From: Palsa-504 sp963744575
Lineage (GTDB): Bacteria > Actinomycetota > Actinomycetes > Streptosporangiales > Streptosporangiaceae
Assembly (NCBI GenBank): GCA_963744575.1
Contig: CAVUUF010000024.1
Location: 248,001-312,000, forward strand
Length of the DNA: 64,000 bases
Direction: 5' to 3'
Shown: positions 8,820-16,957 of the stretch, in pieces
Position numbering within the stretch: the stretch's first letter is position 1
How the letters are laid out: each line of letters opens with the position of its first letter
Notes under the pieces: model-generated
The model's input: only the letters and a program-made list of their open reading frames with translations
The model's database searches: none
Told to the model about the DNA's origin: nothing
Position numbers and translations under genes: made by a program

Positions 8820-8942
8820 CACCGGGGCAATGGCGGTGGCCGATGGTGCTCCGCACATACGCCACCACGACTTACGGCTCCGGAGGCTGTAGGTCGGCGG
8901 TGCCCAGAGCTGCGAAGATCACGAGCCGGTATGGCGCTTGGT

Positions 8943-9083
8943 TCACGTCTGGTCCGCAGGCAATGATCCCTCGATGCGAACTACTAGCGCGTACGACGAC
9001 GGGACGACCTCGACAGCCAGCAAGTGCTGTCCGCGGTCATGCACACCCCGGCAGATGATGCGAACATTACGATCTTTATCCAT
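8943..9083 (-). CDS. Possible small hypothetical protein
   Basis: A 46-residue frame whose end (LLAVEVVPSSYALVVRIEG) looks protein-like. A short similar segment (VVRIEVV) is visible on the minus strand near 7100, where the DNA repeat TCGATGCGAACTAC also occurs. Both may be remnants of one gene family. There is no clear ribosome-binding site, so this is weak. The 8820-9377 interval otherwise holds no gene I can support, apart from an AT-rich stretch at 9290-9330 that may be the promoter of the next gene. Confidence 0.25.
   Translation of the reverse strand: MDKDRNVRIICRGVHDRGQHLLAVEVVPSSYALVVRIEGSLPADQT
8971..8984. repeat. 14-bp repeat shared with 7112-7125
   Basis: TCGATGCGAACTAC occurs here and at 7112-7125 in the same orientation, followed at the same distance by GCGCG. 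It is too short to classify; possibly a relic of duplicated cargo. Confidence 0.35.
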
Positions 9084-9377
9084 CTGCCCAGCACTCTGAA
9101 ACTGCGAAAGTCGAGTCCGGGATATACAGCTAGCCGGAATGGCATTCAAGGTCCGGCCCGCGTAAGCGCAGGTCAGGAGCCTAATACTGCGACTATCCTG
9201 CATCCGACTGCCACGCTTCTGACTTGGGCTGCTCCCCTTAAGTGGACACCCCGGAGTCGAGTTACAGTACGAGTGACAGCAAGAATAGTCTTATTGCTTG
9301 CGTGCAATATTTATAATGCGATACTATGTTCGTCATCGCCAGTTCATCGCTCAAATCAGGCTCTTGATGGAGTAGCC

Positions 9378-9872
9378 ATGACAAGTGATTTCCCAACACC
9401 CGAGGAGCTTAGAGGCAGGCCGAAGCCACCAGCTCCGCCCACTCCTCGGAAGCCTTCTCGCGAGGAGCGCCGCCAGAGAGAACTCGAGGAACAAGCAGCT
9501 GAGGATAAGGAGCTCGCAAGAATAGCCAGCGTCTTGAATGACAAGATAGTGAGAATAGTCGACTCGGAAGCGGGCGCGCTAAGACGAGCTGAGTCTTATT
9601 TCATTCATGACGTAGACGACGGACTAACCGTGCCCTGTCATGGACTACGATGGCTCACCGAAATCCGCTACCGTGGCCAGCGCGGTAAGGTGCCAATGGC
9701 AGATGAAGTCCGTTTCGGTCTCATGGAAACCGCGGCACTAATTGCCGATGAGTACCGACGGAGGGGGTTCGGAGCGCAAGTCGTTCGCGGTAAGCCTCAG
9801 CTCCCCGCTGATCGATCGCCAGAAGACGGCATTTATGAGATAACGCCAATATTCGTGCGAGTGACGTGGTAA
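9378..9872 (+). CDS. Hypothetical protein with charged coiled N-terminus
   Basis: A 164-residue protein not assigned to a known family. Residues 1-35 are rich in Pro, Lys and Arg. Residues 25-55 form a highly charged helix (REERRQRELEEQAAEDKELAR) likely to be coiled coil. The remainder is mixed alpha/beta with FIHDVDDGLTVPCHGLRWLTEIRY and IYEITPIFVRVTW. ATG at 9378 follows an AT-rich region and gives the part with protein-like codon use. GC is lower than in the plasmid core, consistent with cargo acquired separately. Confidence 0.55.
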   Translation: MTSDFPTPEELRGRPKPPAPPTPRKPSREERRQRELEEQAAEDKELARIASVLNDKIVRIVDSEAGALRRAESYFIHDVDDGLTVPCHGLRWLTEIRYRGQRGKVPMADEVRFGLMETAALIADEYRRRGFGAQVVRGKPQLPADRSPEDGIYEITPIFVRVTW

Positions 9873-10527
9873 CGATCAGGAACGAGCCGTGTCGGCTGGA
9901 GTCGGTAAGGGCCTGTGCCTCATTACACGGCAACAGGTGAGGTTCGCCGCGCGCGTTTTGGGCCTGGCCTCTGGCCTGGCCCTCGCCGTCAGGCCCGCCG
10001 GGGCGGCAGAGGCTCCGCGCGCAAGGGTGGGTCCCGAAGATGCTTTCTGCGTAGCGGTTTGTGCGGAGCGGTTAGAAAGGATCTTCGGGTGCCCTTGCGG
10101 GTGGAGGGGCCGACCTGGACAATGCGCGGCGTTCCGGCCCCATAGCTGTGACATCTTCACGACTCAGGGCGCACTTTGCGCGTGGTTGTCGGTCTGGCCG
10201 TGGTGCTGGCGGGCGCGGCAGCGGGATACGGTGGGGACCGTAGGCGGCCGGTCACCGGGGTGCCGTGCGCGGCAGCTCGCCGCGCCGTAGGGCTCGCGTC
10301 CGAAGGACGCGGCGAAAGCTGCCGCCCCGCAACGGCGAGACCCCGGGTGAACCCCGGCCGCCTACGGCGGGCCGCCCTGGCCGCTCATCCCTTCGGCTGC
10401 TCGCGCCCGTCCTCGCTGCTCACGGCCGGGGCCGTCAGGCCCGGCGCGCCGGAGGTGCGCCCTTGAAGCTGTAGAGAAAGTTGTAACAGCTCGAATATAG
10501 AATCGAAACGAGCTGACCCAGGAGCGC
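9873..10527. other. Non-coding GC-rich stretch with a terminal hairpin
   Basis: No gene is supported over about 650 bp. A 7-bp inverted repeat CAGCTCG/CGAGCTG at 10487-10493 and 10509-10515 lies just past the stop of the minus-strand XRE gene and could be its weak transcription terminator. The rest is very GC-rich without a recognisable signal; an origin of transfer could hide here, but I cannot see one. Confidence 0.4.
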
Positions 10528-11292
10528 CTACCCTGCGCTGCCGTCCTGTGCGGTGCTAGCCGATTCTGGCGGCCGGTTGAACCGTTCTATGGCTGCTTGG
10601 CTTGTGTCGCTTGACACGAGTTCCAGGGTCCACGGGCCGGTGTTCAGATCGAAGTCTCTGCCGTATCCCACCCATTGGCCGCGCATCCGGTGGCCGGTCG
10701 GGTCGAGCAGGAACTGGATGGCCCCGTGGTAGACGGAGCCCTGGTAGTACCCGCTCGGGTTGGTCCTCTCGCTCCAGGTGCCGGTGATGACTGCGCCGTT
10801 CTGGGTGAGGTCCATGATCAGGTTCGACCGGTTCGACTCGCTGAGTGACCGCACCTGGAGGTTGGCTCCGTGCTGGATCAGCATGACGTAGTGCTCGTCG
10901 GTGAACGTCTGTCCGCCGCGCCCGGAGGAGACGTACTCATAACGGGATAGCCAGATTCCGTTGAGCGGTCCCTCGGCGGTCTTCGGGTCGGGTGCCCGGG
11001 TGGCCTCGATCGTCATGGCGGTCTCGCGGTCCAGGCCGTACTTCTCGTCGGCGGGCACGAAGCCGAGGTTCTCGATCGGCTCGCCGAGGGCGAACTCCAG
11101 AGCCCTGATGTAGGTCCCACGCGGCGTGGTCACGACTCCGGACTCCCACTTCTGCACGGTTCGCTTGTTGCAGGCGTTGGGCTCGCCGGTTCGTGCTCCC
11201 GCATCGCGCACGGCCCGGGCCAGGTCATCCTGGCTCATCCGGCGCTTGAGCCGCGCTGCGCGCAGGGCGGTGTTCGGCTGAGGCTGGCTCAT
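10528..11292 (-). CDS. XRE-family regulator of the element
   Basis: A 254-residue repressor-like protein. Residues 5-70 form an XRE helix-turn-helix (LRAARLKRRMSQDDLARAVRDAG ... CNKRTVQKWESG). A linker follows, then a C-terminal domain of about 140 residues rich in beta strands (GIWLSRYEYVSSGRG, HYVMLIQHGANLQVRSL, GAVITGTWSERT), which may sense a ligand. It is divergent from the plasmid operon starting at 11463, and the space between them holds an array of 11-bp repeats likely to be its operator. Regulators in this position control excision, replication and transfer in AICEs. ATG at 11292 fits the fold and orientation. Confidence 0.85.
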   Translation of the reverse strand: MSQPQPNTALRAARLKRRMSQDDLARAVRDAGARTGEPNACNKRTVQKWESGVVTTPRGTYIRALEFALGEPIENLGFVPADEKYGLDRETAMTIEATRAPDPKTAEGPLNGIWLSRYEYVSSGRGGQTFTDEHYVMLIQHGANLQVRSLSESNRSNLIMDLTQNGAVITGTWSERTNPSGYYQGSVYHGAIQFLLDPTGHRMRGQWVGYGRDFDLNTGPWTLELVSSDTSQAAIERFNRPPESASTAQDGSAG

Positions 11293-11322
11293 GCTGCCAT
11301 GGTAGGCCAGGCTTCGGGCGTC

Positions 11323-11375
11323 TTCAACGCCGATATGACGCCCATTTGACGCCCTTCGGACACCGATTTGACGCC
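11323..11375. promoter_or_regulatory. Five 11-bp-phased direct repeats (probable operator)
   Basis: Between the divergent XRE gene and the plasmid operon lie five 9-bp units starting at 11323, 11334, 11345, 11356 and 11367, exactly 11 bases apart. They are TTCAACGCC, TATGACGCC, TTTGACGCC, TCGGACACC and TTTGACGCC. The consensus TTTGACGCC puts each site on the same DNA face. The half-site TTGACGC also builds the palindrome upstream of xis. This is most likely the XRE regulator's operator and promoter control region. Confidence 0.7.
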
Positions 11376-11462
11376 TTCCCCGCCTGAGCCACCTCGGGTT
11401 TCATGGGTATGAGAAGCAGAGTCGAAAACGACTCCGGACAACCCATCCAACGGGAGAGCATC

Positions 11463-11801
11463 ATGCTACTCAAGATCGACACGAACGGCACCCAGTTCCG
11501 CGTAGCCGGGCCGGTCAGGCCCAAGCAGGACTACAAGGACAAGGAGCGGCAGGCGACCACACGGGACGGCGAGCCGGTCTGGACCGTCCGCCTGGACGCG
11601 ATCGAGCCCGAGCGTGAGGCACGCGAAACCATCTGGGTCGAGGTGGCTGGCGAGCAGCCCAGGCTGACCTTCGATGGCTACGCCGTGGTTCACGGCCTGG
11701 TGTTCGCGCCGTGGGTCGGACGCGACGGCAAGATCAAGCGCGCCTTCCGCGCTGAGTCCGTCGAGCCCTCCGGTCCTTCCAAGTCCGTGCACGCGGCATG
11801 A
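11463..11801 (+). CDS. Conserved AICE small protein
   Basis: A 112-residue soluble protein, first gene of the element's main operon, immediately downstream of the repeat array. It begins MLLKIDTNGTQFRVAGPVRPKQDY and contains KERQATTRDGEPVWTVRLDAIE, a layout seen in small proteins placed at this position in many actinomycete integrative elements. I can assign no enzymatic motif. ATG at 11463 is preceded by GGGAGAG at normal spacing; the alternative start 60 bases upstream lies inside the untranslated leader. Confidence 0.65.
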   Translation: MLLKIDTNGTQFRVAGPVRPKQDYKDKERQATTRDGEPVWTVRLDAIEPEREARETIWVEVAGEQPRLTFDGYAVVHGLVFAPWVGRDGKIKRAFRAESVEPSGPSKSVHAA

Positions 11802-11857
11802 CCAGGCCCGGCCATCCCGGAACCATCCCTACCCGCGATCAGGACAGGAGAGCCCCC

Positions 11858-12214
11858 ATGACCAGCATCCGCATCTACGACCCGGGCAACGGCACGGCAC
11901 TGCCTGAGCTGCCGCCGCTGCCGATCGGCGTCCTAGCGGTGGCCGCCGCCGAGCTGCTTCAGCAGGCAGCCGATCTGCCTCAGCCGGTCTACGTCACCGT
12001 GCACGAAACCCAGTCCGTGAACCTGCTGTTCGCCCCGGAGCAGGCGAGCGCGCAGGCCGTCACCCGGTGGGCGCACCGGTTCGGCAGCGTCACGACCAGC
12101 CAGCCCCATGAGGGCAAGAACGGCCCGGAGACCTGGTACCGCTCGGACTTCGACTACTACGGCATCGCCGTCACCGCCTACGCCCATATCCCGGCCGTAT
12201 CGGCCACGGCCTGA
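11858..12214 (+). CDS. Hypothetical AICE protein
   Basis: A 118-residue protein, second in the operon, with a GACAGGAG Shine-Dalgarno before ATG 11858. It has a beta-alpha-beta feel (PVYVTVHETQSVNLLF, then a helix AQAVTRWAHRFG, then TWYRSDFDYYGIAVTAYAHI). No known motif is visible. The gap to the next gene is 19 bases, so it is co-transcribed with it. Confidence 0.6.
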   Translation: MTSIRIYDPGNGTALPELPPLPIGVLAVAAAELLQQAADLPQPVYVTVHETQSVNLLFAPEQASAQAVTRWAHRFGSVTTSQPHEGKNGPETWYRSDFDYYGIAVTAYAHIPAVSATA

Positions 12215-12233
12215 CAGACCAGGAGAACCCCTG

Positions 12234-12524
12234 ATGTACGACCACGAACCCTTCGACAGCATCGTCACCCGCGTCATCGGCTGGCAGGGCGCAGCCCAGC
12301 GGATGCCGCTGCCCGAGCTGTCCGCCACGGTGGCCAATTGGCAGGACGAACTAGCCGAGACCCTGAACGCCTTCAACGACATCATCGTCAACCACGCGGA
12401 CTGCGACGGGTCCGCCGACCTGCTCGAACTCGCCCTAGGACAGATCGCCCGGCTGTCCACGGCCATGACGATCTTCACCCTCGGCATCAACCAGCGCAAG
12501 CATCTGGCGGCGCAGCAGAACTGA
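12234..12524 (+). CDS. Hypothetical helical AICE protein
   Basis: A 96-residue, probably all-helical protein (LPELSATVANWQDELAETLNAFNDIIV, DLLELALGQIARLSTAMTIF). It is third in the operon, with AGGAGAA before ATG 12234. No family is recognised. Helical bundles of this size in AICE operons are often accessory to replication or transfer, but that is only context. Confidence 0.6.
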   Translation: MYDHEPFDSIVTRVIGWQGAAQRMPLPELSATVANWQDELAETLNAFNDIIVNHADCDGSADLLELALGQIARLSTAMTIFTLGINQRKHLAAQQN

Positions 12525-12614
12525 CACATAAGTGCCGGGCCTGGGGGACCGACATCCCCCGGCCCGGCCAGCCAGAACAATCCCCTACCCGCTAAAGCAA
12601 AGGAGAGCTTCGGC

Positions 12615-12857
12615 ATGTCCCACGCTACCAGCGGCATGCCCGCACGCCCAGTGGTCCTGGACTGGCGGCACGGCACCATCGGCCCGCTCGCACCCTGCGT
12701 GCTGTGCGGCCAGCCCGCGCTGAACCGGTCCCCGGTCAAGGATGTGCCCTGCCACAAGGGGTGCGCCGAGACCTGGATAGCTGCCCACGCGGCAACCGCA
12801 TCTGACCGCGCCCGGTTGACCCGTCGCTACACCCCCGGCAGGGGTGAGCCGCGGTGA
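12615..12857 (+). CDS. Small Cys-rich protein (CxxC)
   Basis: An 80-residue protein with a possible zinc site built from PCVLCGQPALN and PCHKGCAE. A GGAGAG site precedes ATG 12615. Its last bases overlap the GTG of the next gene (GTGA), so the two are translationally coupled. A role in nucleic-acid or protein binding is possible, but nothing more can be said. Confidence 0.55.
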   Translation: MSHATSGMPARPVVLDWRHGTIGPLAPCVLCGQPALNRSPVKDVPCHKGCAETWIAAHAATASDRARLTRRYTPGRGEPR

Positions 12858-13027
12858 ACGAGTTCCGGGTCATCTTCCACACCCATGTCTGCCCCGACTG
12901 CGGGTCCGATGACATCACCGAGTCCGAGGTCGAGACCGGCGACGGCATCACCGAGACCGCCCTGACCTGTAAGAGCTGCGGCACCGCATGGCCGGTGGCC
13001 TGCGTCGTGGACTGGAGCGCCCGATGA
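12854..13027 (+). CDS. 57-residue zinc-ribbon protein
   Basis: A very small gene between two overlapping neighbours: GTG at 12854 overlaps the previous stop, and its TGA at 13025-13027 overlaps the ATG of the next gene. The product has two Cys pairs, HVCPDCGSDD and LTCKSCGTAW, spaced about 28 residues apart. That is a classic zinc ribbon. The four-base overlaps on both sides and the clean Cys pattern make it a real gene. Partner or target unknown. Confidence 0.7.
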   Translation: MNEFRVIFHTHVCPDCGSDDITESEVETGDGITETALTCKSCGTAWPVACVVDWSAR

Positions 13028-13368
13028 TGCGCGGGCAGCTCGGGGTCATCTACATGCTCCACTTCGACCGGCCCTACCAGCACGCCAAACATTACGTCGG
13101 CTGGACAACCGACCTGCTCGACCGGCTCGACGCCCATGCCAAAGGGCACGGTGCCCGGCTGGTCGAGGTCATCTGGCACGCCGGGATCGGCTTCACCCTC
13201 ATCCGCGTCTGCGAAGGCACCCGGCACACCGAACGCGCCATCAAGCACGCAGGCGGCGCGTCCCGGTACTGCCCGGCCTGCACCCTACGGCCGTGGACCG
13301 GCCACTGGTCCCCGATCACCGGCGACCTGATCCCCCGCGCTTATCTCAACCCTGCCGGAAGGCGGTAA
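13024..13368 (+). CDS. GIY-YIG domain protein
   Basis: A 114-residue protein with an N-terminal GIY-YIG-like motif (GVIYMLHFD ... HYVGWTTDLLDRLDAHAKGHGARL), the fold of a family of Mg-dependent single-strand-cutting nucleases. The Tyr pair and the following Arg/His-rich helix are present. A C-terminal CPAC pair may bind zinc. It starts inside the end of the zinc-ribbon gene (ATGA overlap). Such proteins recur in AICE operons beside the Spd and Tra genes; whether this one cuts DNA is not shown. Confidence 0.7.
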   Translation: MMRGQLGVIYMLHFDRPYQHAKHYVGWTTDLLDRLDAHAKGHGARLVEVIWHAGIGFTLIRVCEGTRHTERAIKHAGGASRYCPACTLRPWTGHWSPITGDLIPRAYLNPAGRR

Positions 13369-13372
13369 TCCC

Positions 13373-14002
13373 ATGTCCAAGACCACCGGCACTGGCCGTA
13401 ACCAGCGCAACAACCCCTACCAGCTCGACGAGCTGTTCGTGACATTCCACCGCACCCCGGCAGGCATCGCCTGGCGGTGGCGCAGCGAGCTACTCACCCT
13501 GTCCGGCCTGGCCGTCGCGTTCTGGCGGCTGGACACCTGGACCACGGCCATCTGGGCCGGAATCATCCTCGCAGGGCTCGCAGCGGTGGTCTTTGCCGTG
13601 CCGCACTCCCGCCGGTTCATCACCCGGCGGTTCTGGTGCGTCCTGGCCCGGCACCGGCTGCAACGGCTGTGCTACGAGGCCCGGCTGCATACCCGTTCCG
13701 GGCGGCTTCCGCTCATCTTGTGGACCAGGCCCACGAAGGTCGGGGAGCGGACCTGGGTGCTGTGCCGGGCGGGCATCTGCGCCGAGGACTTCGAGGCTCA
13801 CCTGGGCGAGCTGCGCGCCGCCTGCTACGCCCGCGACGCGCGCATCACCCGCAACCGAAGGTGGTCCCACCTGGTGACCATCGACATCATCCGCCGCGAC
13901 ACCCTCGCCGCTGGCGAACTCATCGCATCACCCCTGGCGCGGCTGACCGCGCACTATCCGCAGCTGGCCCTCGTCCCCGACGACGACGAGCCAGCCGCCT
14001 GA
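13373..14002 (+). CDS. Spd-like membrane protein
   Basis: A 209-residue protein with two adjacent membrane helices at about residues 40-75 (LLTLSGLAVAFWRLDTWTTAI, IILAGLAAVVFAVP) followed by a basic cytoplasmic part. In AICEs and Streptomyces plasmids, membrane proteins of this type sit just before the tra gene and help spread plasmid DNA along the mycelium (Spd proteins). ATG at 13373 is close behind the GIY-YIG stop. The assignment is by position and topology. Confidence 0.6.
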   Translation: MSKTTGTGRNQRNNPYQLDELFVTFHRTPAGIAWRWRSELLTLSGLAVAFWRLDTWTTAIWAGIILAGLAAVVFAVPHSRRFITRRFWCVLARHRLQRLCYEARLHTRSGRLPLILWTRPTKVGERTWVLCRAGICAEDFEAHLGELRAACYARDARITRNRRWSHLVTIDIIRRDTLAAGELIASPLARLTAHYPQLALVPDDDEPAA

Positions 14003-14069
14003 GACGGCACGGCGGTCCCCGGCTACCTCCGGGGGCCGCCTGCCTCGATCCCTGAAGGAGGCACATGCC

Positions 14070-14897
14070 ATGGCTGCTTTCAATCCCCGGCCACTGCCGC
14101 CGGTCCCCACCTTCCCGTTCTCCATGTTCGACCTAGTGCACCTGGGCACCGACGAGTTCGGCCAGCCCGTCTACGTCAACCTGGCCGAGCGGAACATGCT
14201 GATCGGCGGCGAGCCCGGCGGCGGCAAGTCCTCCGCCGAGCAGCTCGTCGTCGCGCACGGCGCGCTCTCTCATGACTGCCGCCTGATCCTGGTCGACGGC
14301 AACCAGGTCCAGCTCGGCGCGTGGCGCGATAGCGCCGACATGTTCATCGGCCCCTCCCTCAAAGACGCCACGGCCGCGTTCACCGAGTTCCAGCAGATCA
14401 TGAACCGCCGCTATGACCACCTGCTGGCCACCGGCCGCCGCAAGATCACCAGGGACGACGGGGAGGACGTCTACCTCGTGGTGATCGATGAATACGCCTA
14501 CTACTCCGCCACCATCGGCAAGAAGACCGAACGCGAGGACTTCGCCGCCCTCGCCCGGGACCTGATCGCCCGGGGCCGGGCGGCTGGGGTGATCCTGATC
14601 CTGGCCACCCAGCGGCCCTCCCACCAGATCATCGACCCGTCCATGCGGGACCTGTTCTCCTACCGGCTCGCGTTCCGGTGCACCACCGACTCATCTTCCG
14701 ACGTGGTGCTCGGCCAGGGCTGGGCCGGGCGGAACTACACCGCCGCCGAGATCGACCCGCTCGCCCGGGGCGTGGCCTGGCTGCTGTCCGAGACCGGCGT
14801 CCCGCGCCGGATCAAGACCGCCTGGCTCGATGACGACACCATCAAGTACCTGGCCGCCTATGCGGCCCGGCTGCGCGGCAAGGACGCTGCCGCATGA
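14070..14897 (+). CDS. traSA: FtsK/SpoIIIE-type transfer ATPase (TraSA type)
   Basis: A 275-residue DNA translocase of the kind that moves double-stranded plasmid DNA between mycelia in actinomycetes. It has the Walker A motif GEPGGGKSS at residues 48-56, the Walker B strand DVYLVVIDEYAYY, and the FtsK signature RAAGVILILATQRPSHQIIDPSMRDLFSYRLAFRC. It lacks the large N-terminal membrane region of chromosomal FtsK, as usual for TraSA. A GAAGGAGG site precedes it, and it overlaps the next gene by four bases. It is the key marker that the element was conjugative. Confidence 0.9.
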   Translation: MAAFNPRPLPPVPTFPFSMFDLVHLGTDEFGQPVYVNLAERNMLIGGEPGGGKSSAEQLVVAHGALSHDCRLILVDGNQVQLGAWRDSADMFIGPSLKDATAAFTEFQQIMNRRYDHLLATGRRKITRDDGEDVYLVVIDEYAYYSATIGKKTEREDFAALARDLIARGRAAGVILILATQRPSHQIIDPSMRDLFSYRLAFRCTTDSSSDVVLGQGWAGRNYTAAEIDPLARGVAWLLSETGVPRRIKTAWLDDDTIKYLAAYAARLRGKDAAA

Positions 14898-15235
14898 GTC
14901 CCCTGCATGTCATGAACGGCGACACCACCACATCACCAGCGGCCATCCCGGCTGGCCAGAACACCGTCAAGAACCCGTTGACACCCAACCGCGCCGGACG
15001 GCTGGTCGAGTACGCCGCGTTCGCCCGCCGCGTCCTGCGCGCCTACGCCCGCCGCGTCGCAGGCGGTGACGTCGAGGCCCTTACCCTGATGCTCGGCCTG
15101 TCCGCCGAGATCGATTCTGCTATCAGCCAGGCCGTGACCGGCCTTCGCTCCGTCGGCTACTCCTGGGCCGAGATCGGCTCCCGGCTCGGCATCACCCGCC
15201 AAGCCGCCCAGCAACGCTGGGGCCGCGCCTCGTGA
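14894..15235 (+). CDS. Small HTH protein between tra and rep
   Basis: A 113-residue protein with a C-terminal sigma-like helix-turn-helix (VTGLRSVGYSWAEIGSRLGITRQAAQQRWG). It overlaps the TraSA gene at its start and RepSA at its end, so its translation is coupled to both. Proteins of this type are regularly found just before repSA in AICEs. A role in regulating replication is plausible but inferred. Confidence 0.7.
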   Translation: MSPLHVMNGDTTTSPAAIPAGQNTVKNPLTPNRAGRLVEYAAFARRVLRAYARRVAGGDVEALTLMLGLSAEIDSAISQAVTGLRSVGYSWAEIGSRLGITRQAAQQRWGRAS

Positions 15236-16650
15236 CCGCCGCGACAGCCGCCCTGAGTCCCGAACCCATACCGGGCTCGGGACCTGGGGTGACCGCCGAC
15301 GACGCCACCGTCATGTCCTGGGCTGACTTCCGGGCCTGGGAACGCCAGCTCACCACCTGCACCCACCCGATCCGGCTCCGCGGCCGCATCGACGCCATCG
15401 ACCTGGCCACCGGCGAACTCGCTCCGGTCTACGACACCGCCGCCGAACACGACGGCGTGCTGCATGTCGCGTGCGGGAACCGCCGCGAGTCCGTTTGCCC
15501 GGCCTGCTCGCAGGTCTACAAGCGGGACGCCCGGCAGCTCGTCCGGGCTGGCCTGGCCGGGGGCAAGGGTATCCCCGAATCCATCACGGCCCATCCGTGC
15601 GTGTTCGTCACCCTCACCGCCTCCTCGTTCGGCCCGGTCCACGCCCGCCGGATGCGCGGCAAGACCGTGCTGCCCTGCCGTCCCCGCCGCGACGCCAAGA
15701 CCCGGCGCTGCCCGCACGGCCGGGACATCTCCTGCCCCACCCGGCACGTCGAGACGGACCCCCGGCTCGGCCAGCCGATGTGCCCCGACTGCTACGACTA
15801 CGAAGCTGCGGTGCTGTTCAACGCCTACGCCGGCGACCTCTGGCGCCGGTTCATCACCTACCTCCCCCGCCACCTGGCCCGCCTCGCCGAGGTCAGCCAG
15901 AAGACCCTGCTCAGCCAGGTCCGCATCCGGTTCGTCAAGGTCGCCGAATACCAGGCCCGCGGCGTCGTCCACTTCCACGCCGTCATCCGCCTGGACGCCG
16001 CCGGACAGGACTACCAGCCGCCCCCCGGCCAGTACACCGACGGGCTGCTGTGCGACGCTATCGACCAGGCCGCCGCCGTCACACTGCCCATCGACCATGG
16101 CGGCCAGACGGTCATGCTCGGGTTCGGCCCGCAGACCGACCGGCGACCCGTGCACCGCGACACGATCATCACCACCGGCCAGCCGCTGGATGCCGTGGCC
16201 GTCGCCAACTACATCGCCAAGTACGCTACCAAGACCCTGCACGCTCCCGGCGTGCCCGACACCCGGATCTGGCACGCATCCGAGATCACCGGCCTGCGCT
16301 GCTCGGCGCACTACCGGGCCATGATCACCACCGCGTGGGAGCTGGGCTCCCGGCAGGCAACCGGCGACCCGCGATTCCGGCAGTGGGCGCATATGCTCGG
16401 CTACGGCGGCCACTTCCTGACCAAATCCCGCCGCTACTCGGTCACCTTCGGCCAGCTCCGTGCCGCCCGCGCCAGCTACCGCCGCGCTGAACGCCATCCC
16501 GGCGGCGAACGCGACCCATGGGGACGCCCCCTCGACGAAACCGTCGTCCTGGTCCTGAGTACCTGGACCTACGCCGGAACCGGCCACAGCACGGCCGCAC
16601 CCGGTGCTGAGCTGGCGCTCGCATCGGCCGACATGGCACGTGGCCACTAG
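15232..16650 (+). CDS. repSA: RepSA-type rolling-circle replication initiator
   Basis: A 472-residue initiator of the pSAM2 RepSA family. The GTG at 15232 overlaps the previous stop. Cys pairs (SVCPACSQVYKRDA and MCPDCYDYEAA) probably bind zinc. The HUH-type nuclease motif is VVHFHAVIRLD, and the downstream VANYIAKYATKTL carries the candidate catalytic Tyr residues. It nicks the element's double-strand origin and starts rolling-circle replication of the excised circle. Length and motif order match the family and the frame is intact, so the excised element should be able to replicate. Confidence 0.93.
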   Translation: MTAATAALSPEPIPGSGPGVTADDATVMSWADFRAWERQLTTCTHPIRLRGRIDAIDLATGELAPVYDTAAEHDGVLHVACGNRRESVCPACSQVYKRDARQLVRAGLAGGKGIPESITAHPCVFVTLTASSFGPVHARRMRGKTVLPCRPRRDAKTRRCPHGRDISCPTRHVETDPRLGQPMCPDCYDYEAAVLFNAYAGDLWRRFITYLPRHLARLAEVSQKTLLSQVRIRFVKVAEYQARGVVHFHAVIRLDAAGQDYQPPPGQYTDGLLCDAIDQAAAVTLPIDHGGQTVMLGFGPQTDRRPVHRDTIITTGQPLDAVAVANYIAKYATKTLHAPGVPDTRIWHASEITGLRCSAHYRAMITTAWELGSRQATGDPRFRQWAHMLGYGGHFLTKSRRYSVTFGQLRAARASYRRAERHPGGERDPWGRPLDETVVLVLSTWTYAGTGHSTAAPGAELALASADMARGH

Positions 16651-16665
16651 TCCGATCACCGGTCA

Positions 16666-16683
16666 TTGACGCTCAAGCGTCAA
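16666..16683. promoter_or_regulatory. Palindrome upstream of xis
   Basis: TTGACGCTCAAGCGTCAA, with 8-bp arms and a 2-bp centre, sits between repSA and xis. Its half-site TTGACGC is the same sequence repeated in the array at 11323-11375, suggesting one regulator controls both the main operon and excision. A further TTGACAG follows at 16691. Confidence 0.65.
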
Positions 16684-16732
16684 TCGGTCCTTGACAGCAA
16701 ACCAGCCAACCGAAGGAGGTCTGATAGCTCTC

Positions 16733-16957
16733 ATGAACCCCGGAATCGAGCGGCTCCTGACGCTGGAGGAAGCCGCCGCCGTGCTCGGGACCAAGCCGCG
16801 GTTCACCCGGCGGCTGGTCGCTGAACGCCGCATCCGGTTTACTTACGTCGGCCGTTTCGTCCGCATACCGGAGTCGGCACTACAGGAGTTCATTAAGGCC
16901 GGGACGGTCGAACCGGTCACCGCCTGGGCGCATCGCCGTAGCCGTAAGGCCGCCTGA
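16733..16957 (+). CDS. xis: Excisionase (Xis)
   Basis: A 74-residue winged-helix DNA-binding protein of the MerR/Xis group (LLTLEEAAAVLGTKPRFTRRLVAERRIRFTYVGRFVRIPESALQEFI) that bends DNA at att sites to promote excision. ATG at 16733 is chosen over the TTG at 16691 because GAAGGAGG lies between them. Its stop overlaps the integrase ATG by one base, so xis and int are translationally coupled. Confidence 0.9.
   Translation: MNPGIERLLTLEEAAAVLGTKPRFTRRLVAERRIRFTYVGRFVRIPESALQEFIKAGTVEPVTAWAHRRSRKAA

Noticed and set aside
10110..10460. High-GC stretch as a structured RNA or origin
   Set aside because: I could not find a consistent stem pattern, iterons or a rep-type nick site.
15157..16659. 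A 500-codon frame opposite RepSA
   Set aside because: RepSA has clear motifs; the antisense frame has none.
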